Under the pieces are notes generated by a model. It did not search any database and had not been told where the DNA came from. It saw nothing but the letters and a program-made list of their open reading frames with translations. 64,000 nucleotides of DNA, from contig NZ_JAGING010000001.1 in NCBI RefSeq assembly GCF_017875835.1, positions 744,001 through 808,000 on the forward strand, in the 5' to 3' direction. This document shows positions 19,495 through 27,935 of the stretch, one piece after another. Within the stretch, counting starts at the first letter, position 1; each line of letters starts with the position of its first letter. The position numbers were made by a program, and so were the translations under genes. This DNA comes from Psychrobacter sp. PL19. Its GTDB lineage: Bacteria > Pseudomonadota > Gammaproteobacteria > Pseudomonadales > Moraxellaceae.

Positions 19495-20481
19495 ATGCTT
19501 GTGTCCTTATTTATTTGTCCTATTTGTCAGTCGCCACTACAGCCAGCAGCGGATACTTGGCGCTGTGATGGCAGCTTGCACCCCAAACAAACCTGCCATC
19601 CGTTTGATGTGGCGCGGCAAGGCTACGTTAATCTGCTGCCTGTACAACAAAAGAAATCTAAAAACCCCGGCGACAGTCAAGACTCTATCGAAGCGCGGCA
19701 GCGTTTTTTGGCGGCGGGATATTATCAACCATTACAAAATCTGGTTTGTCAGCAAATGGCACAACTATTGGCGCAAGGTAAAACAGCAACTAATAATGAC
19801 GAACATGGTAAAAACGATACACCCGAAACATGCTGGCTAGATATTGGTTGCGGAGAAGGGTATTACACCCAAGCAATGGCGCAAATTGGCTCAGAAGTAA
19901 GCGTGGGTATTGATGAATTAATAGCGGCTGATATTAGTAAGTCGGCGCTGATCGAGCTGGCTAGAGCCAGTAAGGTGACAAATCGTCTGTGGTATCAAAG
20001 AGAAAATGAACAAGCAATAGGACTGTCTAAAACGGCTGCCATTTACCCATTAGTGACCAGTGCGGCGCATTTACCCTTACGCGCGCATAGCATGACCGGC
20101 ATTAGTAGTATTTTTAGCCCAATTTTGCCCGAAGCATTTGCTGAGGTCTTACAAGAGGGTGGCTATTTAGTGATTGCTAAGCCGGACATGGGTCATTTAG
20201 CGACCTTGCGTGAGGTACTATTTGATAGCGTGCGTGAACATGATTCTGAGAAATTTTTACCCACATTAGCACCGTATTTTATACTTGTAGATACCCATCA
20301 CATTAGCTCCAAGTTGAGCTTATCAGCAGAGGCATTAGCTGATTTATTAACCATGACGCCCTATGCTTATCGCGCTCGTGCGGAAAATCGACAAGCACTA
20401 TTGGCAAGTGCTGAGGCTCAGCCATTTGAGACCGAGGCACGATTTGTGGTGTATGTTTTGCAAAAAACAGCTGATAAATAA
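19495..20481 (+). CDS. rlmA: 23S rRNA (guanine745-N1)-methyltransferase (RlmA family)
   Basis: A SAM-dependent rRNA methyltransferase of about 328 residues. The N-terminal zinc finger is built from CPIC near the start, a Cys in WRC and the later TCHPFD. It is followed by the RlmA signature GYVNLLPVQQKKSKNPGDS and the SAM motif WLDIGCGEGYYT. E. coli RlmA is 269 residues; the extra length is a polar insert before the SAM motif and another after it. ATG 19495 puts the first Cys 10 residues from the start; an in-frame TTG 12 codons earlier is less likely. It converges on a broken cardiolipin synthase gene. Confidence 0.88.
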   Translation: MLVSLFICPICQSPLQPAADTWRCDGSLHPKQTCHPFDVARQGYVNLLPVQQKKSKNPGDSQDSIEARQRFLAAGYYQPLQNLVCQQMAQLLAQGKTATNNDEHGKNDTPETCWLDIGCGEGYYTQAMAQIGSEVSVGIDELIAADISKSALIELARASKVTNRLWYQRENEQAIGLSKTAAIYPLVTSAAHLPLRAHSMTGISSIFSPILPEAFAEVLQEGGYLVIAKPDMGHLATLREVLFDSVREHDSEKFLPTLAPYFILVDTHHISSKLSLSAEALADLLTMTPYAYRARAENRQALLASAEAQPFETEARFVVYVLQKTADK

Positions 20482-20517
20482 ATCAGGCTAGTCTTTTTAA
20501 TTGCCTATATATAAACG

Positions 20518-21512
20518 CTATAGTATTGGCTCCATGGTGGTAATAATATGGTTCCAAATTCTATAGGGTAGCACCCAACTTTCTATAGTCAATGAAAAGT
20601 AATATCGATACATAACCTACTGCTGGCATACGTTTTTCTTGCTTGCTGTGCCTACGCAGACACAGGCTGCAAAAAGCTTATACCAGCAGTACCCTAGCGT
20701 TTTAAGGTATTTTAACTATACCTGCTCGCGCTGTACTTCATTGGAGTCAGTAATATATTGATATTGCCGCTCTATGATGTCAGTAGTCAGCATTTTATCG
20801 CTTATTACTACATTATTTTCATAGTTCAAATCAAATCAAGCCAAAGCTACGCAAGTCTAAGTTAGTCGAGCCAATTAGGCTGAGCTCACCATCAACAGTC
20901 AAGGTTTTGGCATGTAGCAAACCTGGTTTATACTCATAAATCTTGACCCCCGCTTTAAGCAATTGCCAGTAATAGCTTCGACTGGTCACTGTCACTACGA
21001 ATGAGTCATTATGTTTGGGAACTATCATTGTGACTGCCACACCACGATAAGCAGTCGCGCATAAAATATTAATCAGTGAATAGTCCGGTATAAAGTATGG
21101 TGTTGAAATAATCAACGTATGCTGAGCTTGACTGATGAGCGCCCCTAGAAACTGCGGAGTTGCGCCGCGTCGCTGGGTGGGTCCATATGCGAAGACTTGC
21201 GCTGCAAACCCACCTGGCTGTGGCTTCGTATTATAATAAAAGCTTTCTGGAGAGGTGTCGGGGTTTTCAGTTAACCAATCACTAGCAAACAGCATTTGAT
21301 TTTGTGCCACTACTGGTCCTTCAACCCGCAGCATAATATCTACCCAAGGCGCATATTTAGGCTTTACTCGAAACTCAGGATCCGCGCAGTTACGACTATC
21401 GCAATAGCCAAGCCAGCCGTGCTGATGAGGTTAGGTCGTGACGCGCCAGTACTCGCAAGGATATCAGCAGCAGTAAGACAAAATGCACGGTTAGGAAAAT
21501 ATTTACTGCCAT
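20518..21512 (-). pseudogene. cls: Cardiolipin synthase pseudogene (deletion, frameshift, repeat insertion)
   Basis: The remains of a phospholipase-D-type cardiolipin synthase. The reading frame starts at ATG 21512 with a normal N-terminal membrane segment (MAVNIFLTVHFVLLLL, then ARLAWLL). After about 37 codons it jumps to YCDSRNCADPEFRVKPKY in another frame. The stretch that should hold the first HKD motif is missing, roughly 150 residues by comparison with the usual 480. The second HKD region is present (LLHAKTLTVDG, GSTNLDLRSF). A 10-base insertion then shifts the frame near 20840. The C-terminus continues in the new frame (YENN, IIERQYQY) until repeat copy D interrupts it, and resumes beyond it with WVLPYRIWNH, ending at TAG 20518-20520. 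No functional enzyme can be made. Confidence 0.9.
20584..20720. mobile_element. MITE-like repeat, copy D, inserted in the cls pseudogene
   Basis: A 133-bp element (20586-20718) flanked by TA at 20584-20585 and 20719-20720. On the minus strand the gene reads ...cagcgcgagcagg-TA before the element and TA-gaaagttgggtgcta... after it. Joining the two sides through a single TA gives an uninterrupted frame QREQVESWVLPYRIW and then a stop in the expected place for a cardiolipin synthase. This shows insertion at a TA with duplication of TA. Confidence 0.93.
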
Positions 21513-21883
21513 AGGGAGGTCCTACTATTATTAGTGCTTTTACTTAAAAGTATCTTTATACCGTTATCGATAGCATTAACTGATTATAACGTATTCTGAA
21601 CCTTGGGTGCCTACCTAGGAATGGTGATATTAACTTGCACAATGTCAATCGTCAGTCTTATAAAATAAGAGCACTCTAGGTGTTTTTCTATAAAACCTCG
21701 TCATGAAGCGCTTCATAACTGGTTACGATTCTCCAAAATCAATCTTAGTAGATGGTTAAAAAAAGGAGTATAAGTGACAGTGTCATTGACGTAGGCAGGG
21801 CGACTCTAAACGTTCTATCCTAAAAAGTCATATTATCTCACAAGTCTAGTTGGAACTAACTATCCCTTTAATGGACTCAGGCT
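21513..21883. other. Intergenic region between cls pseudogene and trkH
   Basis: The region holds the divergent promoters of the cls remnant and the potassium uptake genes. No gene is seen. An AAAAAAGGAG stretch near 21760 is too far from a start codon to serve trkH. Confidence 0.5.
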
Positions 21884-23644
21884 ATGCACCCAGCCCTACC
21901 GTATCGGTTGTTGAATAAGTTTACTATTGTCGCCAGCATTATTGGGGTAGCAGTCGCTTTAGTCGACAGTGGTTTTACACTATCAACGTGGCTACAGCAC
22001 CTCTTTCATATTTTCTATTTAGCGATTATTTTACTGGGGTTTATCGCCACGATAGGGCGCTATATTCGCCGAAAATTGCCGTTGATCGTGAACAAGGTAG
22101 CAATTTTTGATTTGCTGACCGGTATAGCGATTGTCATGCTACTGGTGGTTCATTTCACGGCTTTATGGCAATCAGGGCTATCGACGCCGGTAGATGGCTT
22201 TATTGCGATTAAGGTTGCTGTATTTGTCACCTTTGTCCGTGAAATATCTGATAATAATTTTAGTCTTAATCGTGCATTTTTAAATCCAGCCCAGTTTTTT
22301 ATCTTAAGTTTTTTATCAGTAGTATTGGTCGGGGCCTTGCTACTGATGATGCCCAACGCTACCAACGAGCCTATCTCATTTGTTGATGCGCTATTTACTG
22401 CTACCAGTGCCGTCTGCGTGACCGGATTAATTGTGGTAGATACCGCCACTCGTTTTACCACCTTTGGGCAAATGATTATCATAGGTCTTATTCAAATTGG
22501 TGGCCTTGGTATCCTGACCTTTGTGACTTATTTTAGCTACTTTTTTAAAGGTGGTATCAGCTATGAGACTCAGCTAAGTATCAGTGAGATGAACTACTCA
22601 CCGCGTATGGGTGATATGGTCACCACTCTAAAATCTATTTTATACGTGACTTTTGGCGTTGAGGCGCTGGCTGCTATTTTGATTTATATCAGCATTTATG
22701 ATCTACCAGGATTGAATCTCTCTGAGCGGTTATTCTTTTCGGTTTTTCATGCCGTATCTGCATTTTGTAATGCGGGATTTTCTACCTTTAGCGCAGGTTT
22801 ATACGATGAGGCGTTACGCTTTAACTATCCTTTACAGCTGATTATTGGTGCCACCTTCTTATTTGGTGGCATGGGCTTTGTGATTGTGGTTAATCTGCTG
22901 CGCTATCTGCGGCACTGTACCCAAAGAGCGCTTTACCATAATGATCCGCGCTATACCTATCAGCCGTGGCTACTTAGTATTAACAGTCGCATCACTTTAA
23001 TCACCTCTGGCGCGTTATTATCAATAGGGCTAATTGGGGTGATGCTATTTGAATACCACGGCATACTTGCTGAGCATAGTAGTTGGTATGGCAAGTTAAT
23101 AGCGGGGTTGTTTACGGCGGCTACGCCGCGAACTGCAGGCTTTAATATTGCCGATATGGATGCGCTGGCGTTCCCGACTGTGATGCTAACGATTTTTTTG
23201 ATGTGGATTGGTGCGTCTCCCAATTCAACGGGTGGCGGTATCAAGACCAGCACCTTTGCTATTGCGGTGTTAAATACTTTTAGCCTCGCGCGTGGTCAGA
23301 CCAAGGTGGAAGTATTCAAACGCGAAATAGCTGATATTTCTATTCGTCGGGCATTTTCGATCATGTGGCTGTCGCTATTGGTGATTGGTACGGGCGTGAC
23401 TCTGATCAGTTATGATCAGCCTGAGCTTGATTTGATTAAAGTGATTTTTGAATGTTTTTCTGCCTATAGCACAGTGGGGTTGAGTTTGAACCTAACGGCT
23501 GATCTATCAACTTTTAGTAAGCTGGTGGTCACAGCCATCATGTTCGTTGGGCGGGTGGGTATGCTAACCATCTTTATCGCACTACTTAAAAATATGCGCC
23601 AACGTAACTATCGTTACCCGACTGAAGAGATTACTATTAACTAG
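21884..23644 (+). CDS. TrkH/KtrB-family potassium uptake channel subunit
   Basis: A 586-residue membrane protein of the superfamily of K+ transporters. It has an extra N-terminal block of about four helices (residues 1-130), then the four MPM repeats. The four pore loops can be seen: TSAVCVTGLIVVDT, FCNAGFSTFSAG, TPRTAGFNIAD and YSTVGLSLNLT. Each carries the filter glycine. The length and helices resemble KtrB with an N-terminal extension rather than classical TrkH (483). It is followed 88 bp later by a single-RCK regulator, the pattern of a Ktr-type system. Potassium uptake is firm; whether Na+ is coupled is not known. Confidence 0.88.
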   Translation: MHPALPYRLLNKFTIVASIIGVAVALVDSGFTLSTWLQHLFHIFYLAIILLGFIATIGRYIRRKLPLIVNKVAIFDLLTGIAIVMLLVVHFTALWQSGLSTPVDGFIAIKVAVFVTFVREISDNNFSLNRAFLNPAQFFILSFLSVVLVGALLLMMPNATNEPISFVDALFTATSAVCVTGLIVVDTATRFTTFGQMIIIGLIQIGGLGILTFVTYFSYFFKGGISYETQLSISEMNYSPRMGDMVTTLKSILYVTFGVEALAAILIYISIYDLPGLNLSERLFFSVFHAVSAFCNAGFSTFSAGLYDEALRFNYPLQLIIGATFLFGGMGFVIVVNLLRYLRHCTQRALYHNDPRYTYQPWLLSINSRITLITSGALLSIGLIGVMLFEYHGILAEHSSWYGKLIAGLFTAATPRTAGFNIADMDALAFPTVMLTIFLMWIGASPNSTGGGIKTSTFAIAVLNTFSLARGQTKVEVFKREIADISIRRAFSIMWLSLLVIGTGVTLISYDQPELDLIKVIFECFSAYSTVGLSLNLTADLSTFSKLVVTAIMFVGRVGMLTIFIALLKNMRQRNYRYPTEEITIN

Positions 23645-23732
23645 GGTGTATTGAGTTATTATTCGATCGTCAAAGCAAGATTATAAGGGCTTAGTATTAA
23701 AACAAGACGCTTAAGAGAAGATAAGGAAGGTT

Positions 23733-24434
23733 ATGAAATATATCATCGTAGGTTTAGGAAGTTTTGGCTCATCACTCGGTATAGCGCTCACTAGCCAAGG
23801 CCATGAGGTGGTCGCTATTGATAGCAGTATGCGAAAAGTTGAGAGCTATAAAGAAGTCATCTCGCATACCATCTGTATGGACGCAACCGATGAGTATACG
23901 GTCAATGGCCTACCGATTATTGATACGGATATAGTGATAGTAGCGATTGGGGAAGACCAAGGCGCTAACGTCATGGCGACCGCCTTATTTAAAACTCTAA
24001 AAGCAAAGCGTTTAATCAGCCGTAGTATCAACCCGCTGCACGAAAAAGTGTTGCAAGCGATTGGGGTCGATGATATTTTTCATCCTGAACAAGAATCGGC
24101 AAAGCGCTGGGCAAAACGGCTGTCACTACGCTATTTTGTCGATTCCTTTTCCTTGACTGATAGCTTTAGTATTGTGGAGATTAGTATTCCAGACGCTTTG
24201 GTCGGTAAAACAGTAGCTGCCTTACAGCTGGAAGATAAGTTCAATATCAAACTACTGAGCACTATGCGTTATGAGCATTACAAAGACAGCTTTGGACGCG
24301 CTCAAAGTAGACCTAGTATTCAAGGCTTAGCTGAACCTGAACAAGTCCTGCAAGATAGTGATGTGCTGGTAGTCTACGGCGCTAATAAACACATTAATCA
24401 GTTCTTACGTAGTGTCGGGGTTAAAGTACAGTAG
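23733..24434 (+). CDS. TrkA/KtrA-family potassium uptake regulator (RCK)
   Basis: A 233-residue cytoplasmic protein with one RCK_N Rossmann domain (IVGLGSFGSSLG at residues 4-15, the acidic end of strand 2 in VVAIDSS) and one RCK_C domain from about residue 140. Such subunits form rings that bind nucleotides and gate the membrane partner. The single RCK unit makes it KtrA-like; E. coli TrkA has two. A strong ribosome site AAGGAAGG precedes the ATG. It is translated after the channel gene, very probably from the same mRNA. Confidence 0.9.
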   Translation: MKYIIVGLGSFGSSLGIALTSQGHEVVAIDSSMRKVESYKEVISHTICMDATDEYTVNGLPIIDTDIVIVAIGEDQGANVMATALFKTLKAKRLISRSINPLHEKVLQAIGVDDIFHPEQESAKRWAKRLSLRYFVDSFSLTDSFSIVEISIPDALVGKTVAALQLEDKFNIKLLSTMRYEHYKDSFGRAQSRPSIQGLAEPEQVLQDSDVLVVYGANKHINQFLRSVGVKVQ

Positions 24435-24500
24435 CGGGCCGAAAAGTTAACCGTCAGCTATTTGAAATAGTAGATACATGAAATGATGAAGGGGAAAGTT

Positions 24501-25043
24501 ATGAACAAGTACCGCATATCCGTCCTATGTATTGCCGGGTTGGTGTTATTCTCAGGCTGTGATCAGTCAATACAAGACCCAAACACCATGTTCTCAGAGA
24601 AACATAAAGATCCGATTACAGAGCTTGAGATAAAATCAGCGGTCGATCGTAGCCAATTTCTCTATAAGCAAACTTTTTATGTGCCGATTTACTCAGACAT
24701 CTATACCGACAGAGACAACCGTCAAGTTCTGTTATCAGCCACCTTGAGTGTCCGTAACACCACTTTAAAAAAATCTTTATACATTAACAAAATAGACTAT
24801 TACGATACCGATGGTGCTTTTGTCAAAGCGTACTTAAAAAGCCCGATTGAGCTACCAGCCATGGCCACACTTAATTATATTGTCGAAAAAGAAGAAGACA
24901 AAGGTGGGTCTGGCGCAAATTTCATCATCGAAGTGGAAGGCGTAGATGACACGGTAAAACCCATTATCGAAGCAGTTATGGTTGGTAATTTTAGTAATAA
25001 AGCCTTCGCATTTAGCACAGAGGGGACGCCAGTTGTGCACTAA
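24501..25043 (+). CDS. DUF3124 lipoprotein
   Basis: A lipoprotein of about 180 residues. A lipobox (LVLFSGC, Cys near residue 20) ends the signal peptide. The body matches DUF3124: FYVPIYSDIY, LSATLSVRNTTLKKSL, KIDYYDTDGAFVKAYL, GGSGANFIIEVEG, EAVMVG. The function is unknown. ATG 24501 follows GGGGAAAG closely and gives a normal signal peptide; an ATG 18 bases upstream is less likely. It lies 48-66 bp after the RCK gene and may share its transcript, but a link with potassium is only inferred from position. Confidence 0.8.
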   Translation: MNKYRISVLCIAGLVLFSGCDQSIQDPNTMFSEKHKDPITELEIKSAVDRSQFLYKQTFYVPIYSDIYTDRDNRQVLLSATLSVRNTTLKKSLYINKIDYYDTDGAFVKAYLKSPIELPAMATLNYIVEKEEDKGGSGANFIIEVEGVDDTVKPIIEAVMVGNFSNKAFAFSTEGTPVVH

Positions 25044-25264
25044 TGCAAATAAATGCCGTAATCTATCGGTTTATCAATTTGCTATCAAGTAGCAAGCCTT
25101 AACCCAGTTCATTGTGCCAAGATGCGCTATGACGATAGGTACTCTGGCAACAATGGGCTCAAAAGGTGGCCGTGGTACCAGTTGAGGTAGGGTTTTAAAT
25201 AAATTATGATCTTACTCTTTGAAAGTAGGTATCCTCATCATGCTTTTGCCGTCCATTCTGAACC

Positions 25265-25410
25265 TACAGTTAATTCAATTGAGAAACAGCACAGTGCTAT
25301 TGGGATGAGTTTTTTACCGCCTCCCTCACACTTGCGAACAGCACGCCAGAAAAATTTACACCAGTGGCACCTTGCTGCCAGTGACTGTCTTCTATATTGA
25401 ATCGACTATA
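25265..25410. mobile_element. MITE-like repeat, diverged copy E
   Basis: About 146 bp, left end tacagttaattcaattgag, right end ttgaatcgactata. It matches the reverse complement of the copy at 26546 over most of its length (for example agcacgccagaaaaattta and caagtgactgtctt-like words). The left end has lost the exact TATAG. It stands in inverted orientation to copy F, 1.1 kb away. Confidence 0.8.
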
Positions 25411-25501
25411 GAGTTATCTTCTTGCTTTCTATCCAGCTATCAAGTCCCTGTATCCAATAGACATTCAATCAAATAAAAACACTTCAAGATCCGCATAAAA
25501 A

Positions 25502-25535
25502 TAGCGGTATCACTAGATTACTAGTGATACCGCTA
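25502..25535 (-). terminator. Terminator after the small gene at 25579-25818
   Basis: A perfect 15-bp inverted repeat (tagcggtatcactag, four-base loop) is followed on the minus strand by TTTTTAT. It lies 44 bases past the stop of the leftward small gene. Confidence 0.88.
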
Positions 25536-25578
25536 AATGATGGGATAAGTCGGAATGGTGCTAAAAATCACTCAAGAT

Positions 25579-25818
25579 TCAAGAGTAATGCTGGTTATTT
25601 ATCTTATCAAACCAAGCGTCGCTAAATTCATCTCTCATAGCATTAAAACGAACGTATATGCCTTCATTATTTATAGTGGCATACCAATGGTCATTATTAG
25701 AGCCTGTCATTAGTTCAAAATATCTTCCATTCACGAACTTACCTACAATGTAGGTTTCGCCTTCTAGGTAACAGTTATTACCAATTCTACACAGAAGTTT
25801 ATCACCAGTATTTATCAT
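25579..25818 (-). CDS. Small hypothetical protein
   Basis: A protein of about 79 residues with no recognised family, probably cytoplasmic. It contains GDKLLCRIGNNCYLEGETYIV and a C-terminal acidic and aromatic half. The sequence alternates short strands with turns, which suggests a small beta-barrel, but this is only an impression. ATG 25818 is assumed as start; an in-frame TTG at 25845 adds nine residues. The strong terminator just downstream and an intact frame favour a real gene. It lies in the AT-rich accessory stretch. Confidence 0.55.
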   Translation of the reverse strand: MINTGDKLLCRIGNNCYLEGETYIVGKFVNGRYFELMTGSNNDHWYATINNEGIYVRFNAMRDEFSDAWFDKINNQHYS

Positions 25819-25845
25819 ATTTTTGTCTTCGATTTTTTTAGCCAA

Positions 25846-26545
25846 TAGGTAGATAATTTCATGTCGTCATTAGAAACTTTTTAAGTATAGTTTCCTCAGA
25901 CACAGTAGAAATAGACTAGTTATTTCTTAGCCCTCATCTTGAGTGCACTTATTGCAAAGTTCTTAAAATACAGTAATGTTTAATACAGTAATGTTTATAT
26001 CGATTTTTAAGTTTTAGATAAAGTATTTAGCAAACAATTATCTGTTTTATTATATTTATAATTTAGAATATAACATCTTATTAGACAACATCACAGTAAA
26101 TTTTAGTGTCAATTATTACTAAAGTGATACAGGAAATTTTTTAGCCAAGCTTAACATTAGAAGCATGACAAAAAACGTTATACTAGCTATGGAATTCTCC
26201 ATCCAGATCAACGCGTGAGGTTTTTAAAACTTATAGTCGCGGGCTTAACACTATTAGTTGTGGGCTTAACACTATGATTAAAGTTATCTCATTACCACAA
26301 ATTATCGTGATCTAGAAGATAACAGCAACGACCAACGCCCTAGATTGATAATAAATAATTGATAATAAAAAATATTAAAACAACCAAAATGGCAGCGTTC
26401 AGTGATATAGAATAAACCAGTTGCTTATAGAAATAAATCGAGAAGGAGTTGAACGGTCGAAGATTTGTGCTTAGCGGTACTTGGAAGAAAAATACTGTAA
26501 TTAAATAGAGTAAAAAAATTATGTTTTACCTAAGCGCTACGGCAG
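25846..26545. other. AT-rich non-coding region
   Basis: No gene is seen in 0.7 kb of very AT-rich sequence. A two-copy 21-base tandem repeat built on gggcttaacactat (26241-26254 and 26262-26275) is the only clear structure. The region has the look of decayed accessory DNA. Confidence 0.55.
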
Positions 26546-26691
26546 TGTAGTTGATTCAATGTACAAGACAGTCACTTGTAGCAAGGTGTTACTGGTATAA
26601 ATTTTTCTGGCGTGCTGTTCGCAAGCATGACGGCGCCGGCAAAAAATTTATCCCAATAGCATTGTGCTGTTTTTGAGATGGATTAATTATA
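26546..26691. mobile_element. MITE-like repeat, diverged copy F
   Basis: About 144 bp from gtagttgattcaatg to gatggattaattata. It contains actggtataaatttttctggcgtgctgttcgcaag, shared with the copies at 59582 and (inverted) 25265. The left TA is changed to TG. It belongs to the older, longer subgroup. Confidence 0.82.
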
Positions 26692-27176
26692 GTGAAACGC
26701 ACTTTTATTTAGGTTGTCGTTATGTGTTAAAGATATGTCTTGATCCCGAGCAAGCGGCTGATACGAAAATCAACGTTGTGAAGCTGACTTGCGATAAGCT
26801 GAACCTTGTCTTTGTGGTGTGACCCCAGTGAGCAGGCATCTGATGAACGCATCTTCAAAGTTAAATGACTAAAGATTTATAATCTCAGCAACGAACAGCT
26901 AATTGAGAGGTTGCTCGCTTAAAAGTAGCTTGATAACCAACTTCCGCTTGGTCAAAGCCGAAAAACAACGCATCGGTTATATTGCATGTTAGGAACTCTT
27001 CCTCACGGAAAGACATGTAAGTCAGGCTAGATCTGACAGTAGAGCTATATTTGAATGAGTAAAGGCAACTGAAAGAGCATAAGGACCTATAAAACCAAAC
27101 ACTTTATAAACATAAGTCGATATAATGATAAGTAAGCTGTACTTAAAAAATTATACAAGACAAAAAAGGTTTAGAT
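26692..27176. other. Non-coding region with possible gene remnants
   Basis: No intact gene is seen. A stop-free run without a start codon (26691-26822) reads ...LKICLDPEQAADTKINVV and then KLTCDKLNLVFVV before a stop. It looks protein-like but I cannot assign it. It begins exactly at the edge of repeat copy F. Confidence 0.4.
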
Positions 27177-27428
27177 ATGAGTAATGAATTAACAGGTAGT
27201 AATCTAACTCGTGCCATGTTGGACCGTGGCGATCAGCAAGTGTGGTGCGCTACAAGCAATGATAGCGATGAGGATGCTATGGCTACTATCAATAGTACGG
27301 ATTATAGTTCCCTAATGCATATTATTTCTTTTGACAATCGCGGCTTCTTTTGTAAGGAAGGACACTTATGGCAACATGCGGTACCTGTTAAAAAAATCGC
27401 ACTGACTCAAGATGAACTAGGGCTGTGA
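27177..27428 (+). CDS. Small hypothetical protein, first of two tandem paralogues
   Basis: An 83-residue protein of unknown family. It shares with its neighbour at 27690 an N-terminal LTGSxLTRAML and RGDQQ-x-WCA, a middle AMA, a SF...FFC core and a C-terminal AVP-x-K followed by TQD. Two conserved Cys (in WCA and FFC) and conserved Trp residues suggest a small folded domain. No signal peptide or membrane segment is seen. AAAGG precedes the ATG. It has its own promoter region in AT-rich DNA. I do not recognise the family. Confidence 0.7.
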   Translation: MSNELTGSNLTRAMLDRGDQQVWCATSNDSDEDAMATINSTDYSSLMHIISFDNRGFFCKEGHLWQHAVPVKKIALTQDELGL

Positions 27429-27508
27429 GGGATACTTTTTCATTGGCTGACCTTTAAAATCTTTATGCTGTCTTTACCGTTTAAACTAAAAAAAGTGCTG
27501 TTCATCTT

Positions 27509-27528
27509 ATAGTTAATGAAAACTATAG
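27509..27528. repeat. Short palindrome resembling fused MITE ends
   Basis: tatagttaatgaaaactata contains both outer ends of the repeat family (tatagttaa and aactata) with almost nothing between. It could be an internally deleted copy or chance in AT-rich DNA. Confidence 0.35.
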
Positions 27529-27689
27529 TAAAAATATTATAAATTTAAGTATATCTGATGTAACATTCTTATTACGCCACCATAAACGATAGCATTTCAG
27601 GTATAGCTAAGGGTCACTTCTACAGAAAATATTACGGTAGAAGATCTTTTTAGTTCAAAAACTGTAGTGGGCGGCTAAGAGGTGTCAAG

Positions 27690-27935
27690 ATGGATAAAAA
27701 GTTAACAGGTAGTGACTTAACTCGCGCAATGCTGAAGCGCGGTGATCAACAGATATGGTGTGCTGTAGAGGACAGTAATGATAAAGAAGCCATGGCAGAT
27801 CAAATGAATAACGACTTTACGGCTCGTATTGTGTCTTTTAATGACAATAGCTTTTTTTGTACTGGTGGGGTCGCATGGTCGTTTGCTGTGCCGATTAAGA
27901 TAAGCGCAATGACCCAGGATGATGTAAAATTTTAG
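27690..27935 (+). CDS. Small hypothetical protein, second of two tandem paralogues
   Basis: An 81-residue paralogue of the product of the gene 261 bp upstream, about 45% identical by eye. The shared positions are LTGS-LTRAML, RGDQQ-WCA, AMA, the SF and FFC core and AVP-K. The acidic middle (about residues 28-45) is variable. AGAGGTG lies upstream of the ATG. The gap between the two genes is too long for simple translational coupling and holds a short palindrome. The function is unknown. Conservation of two frames as paralogues shows that both are, or recently were, real genes. Confidence 0.7.
   Translation: MDKKLTGSDLTRAMLKRGDQQIWCAVEDSNDKEAMADQMNNDFTARIVSFNDNSFFCTGGVAWSFAVPIKISAMTQDDVKF

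Noticed and set aside
26691-26822. Stop-free frame reading LKICLDPEQAADTKINVV
   Set aside because: It has no start codon, and joining the flanks of repeat copy F does not extend it in frame. Too short to identify.
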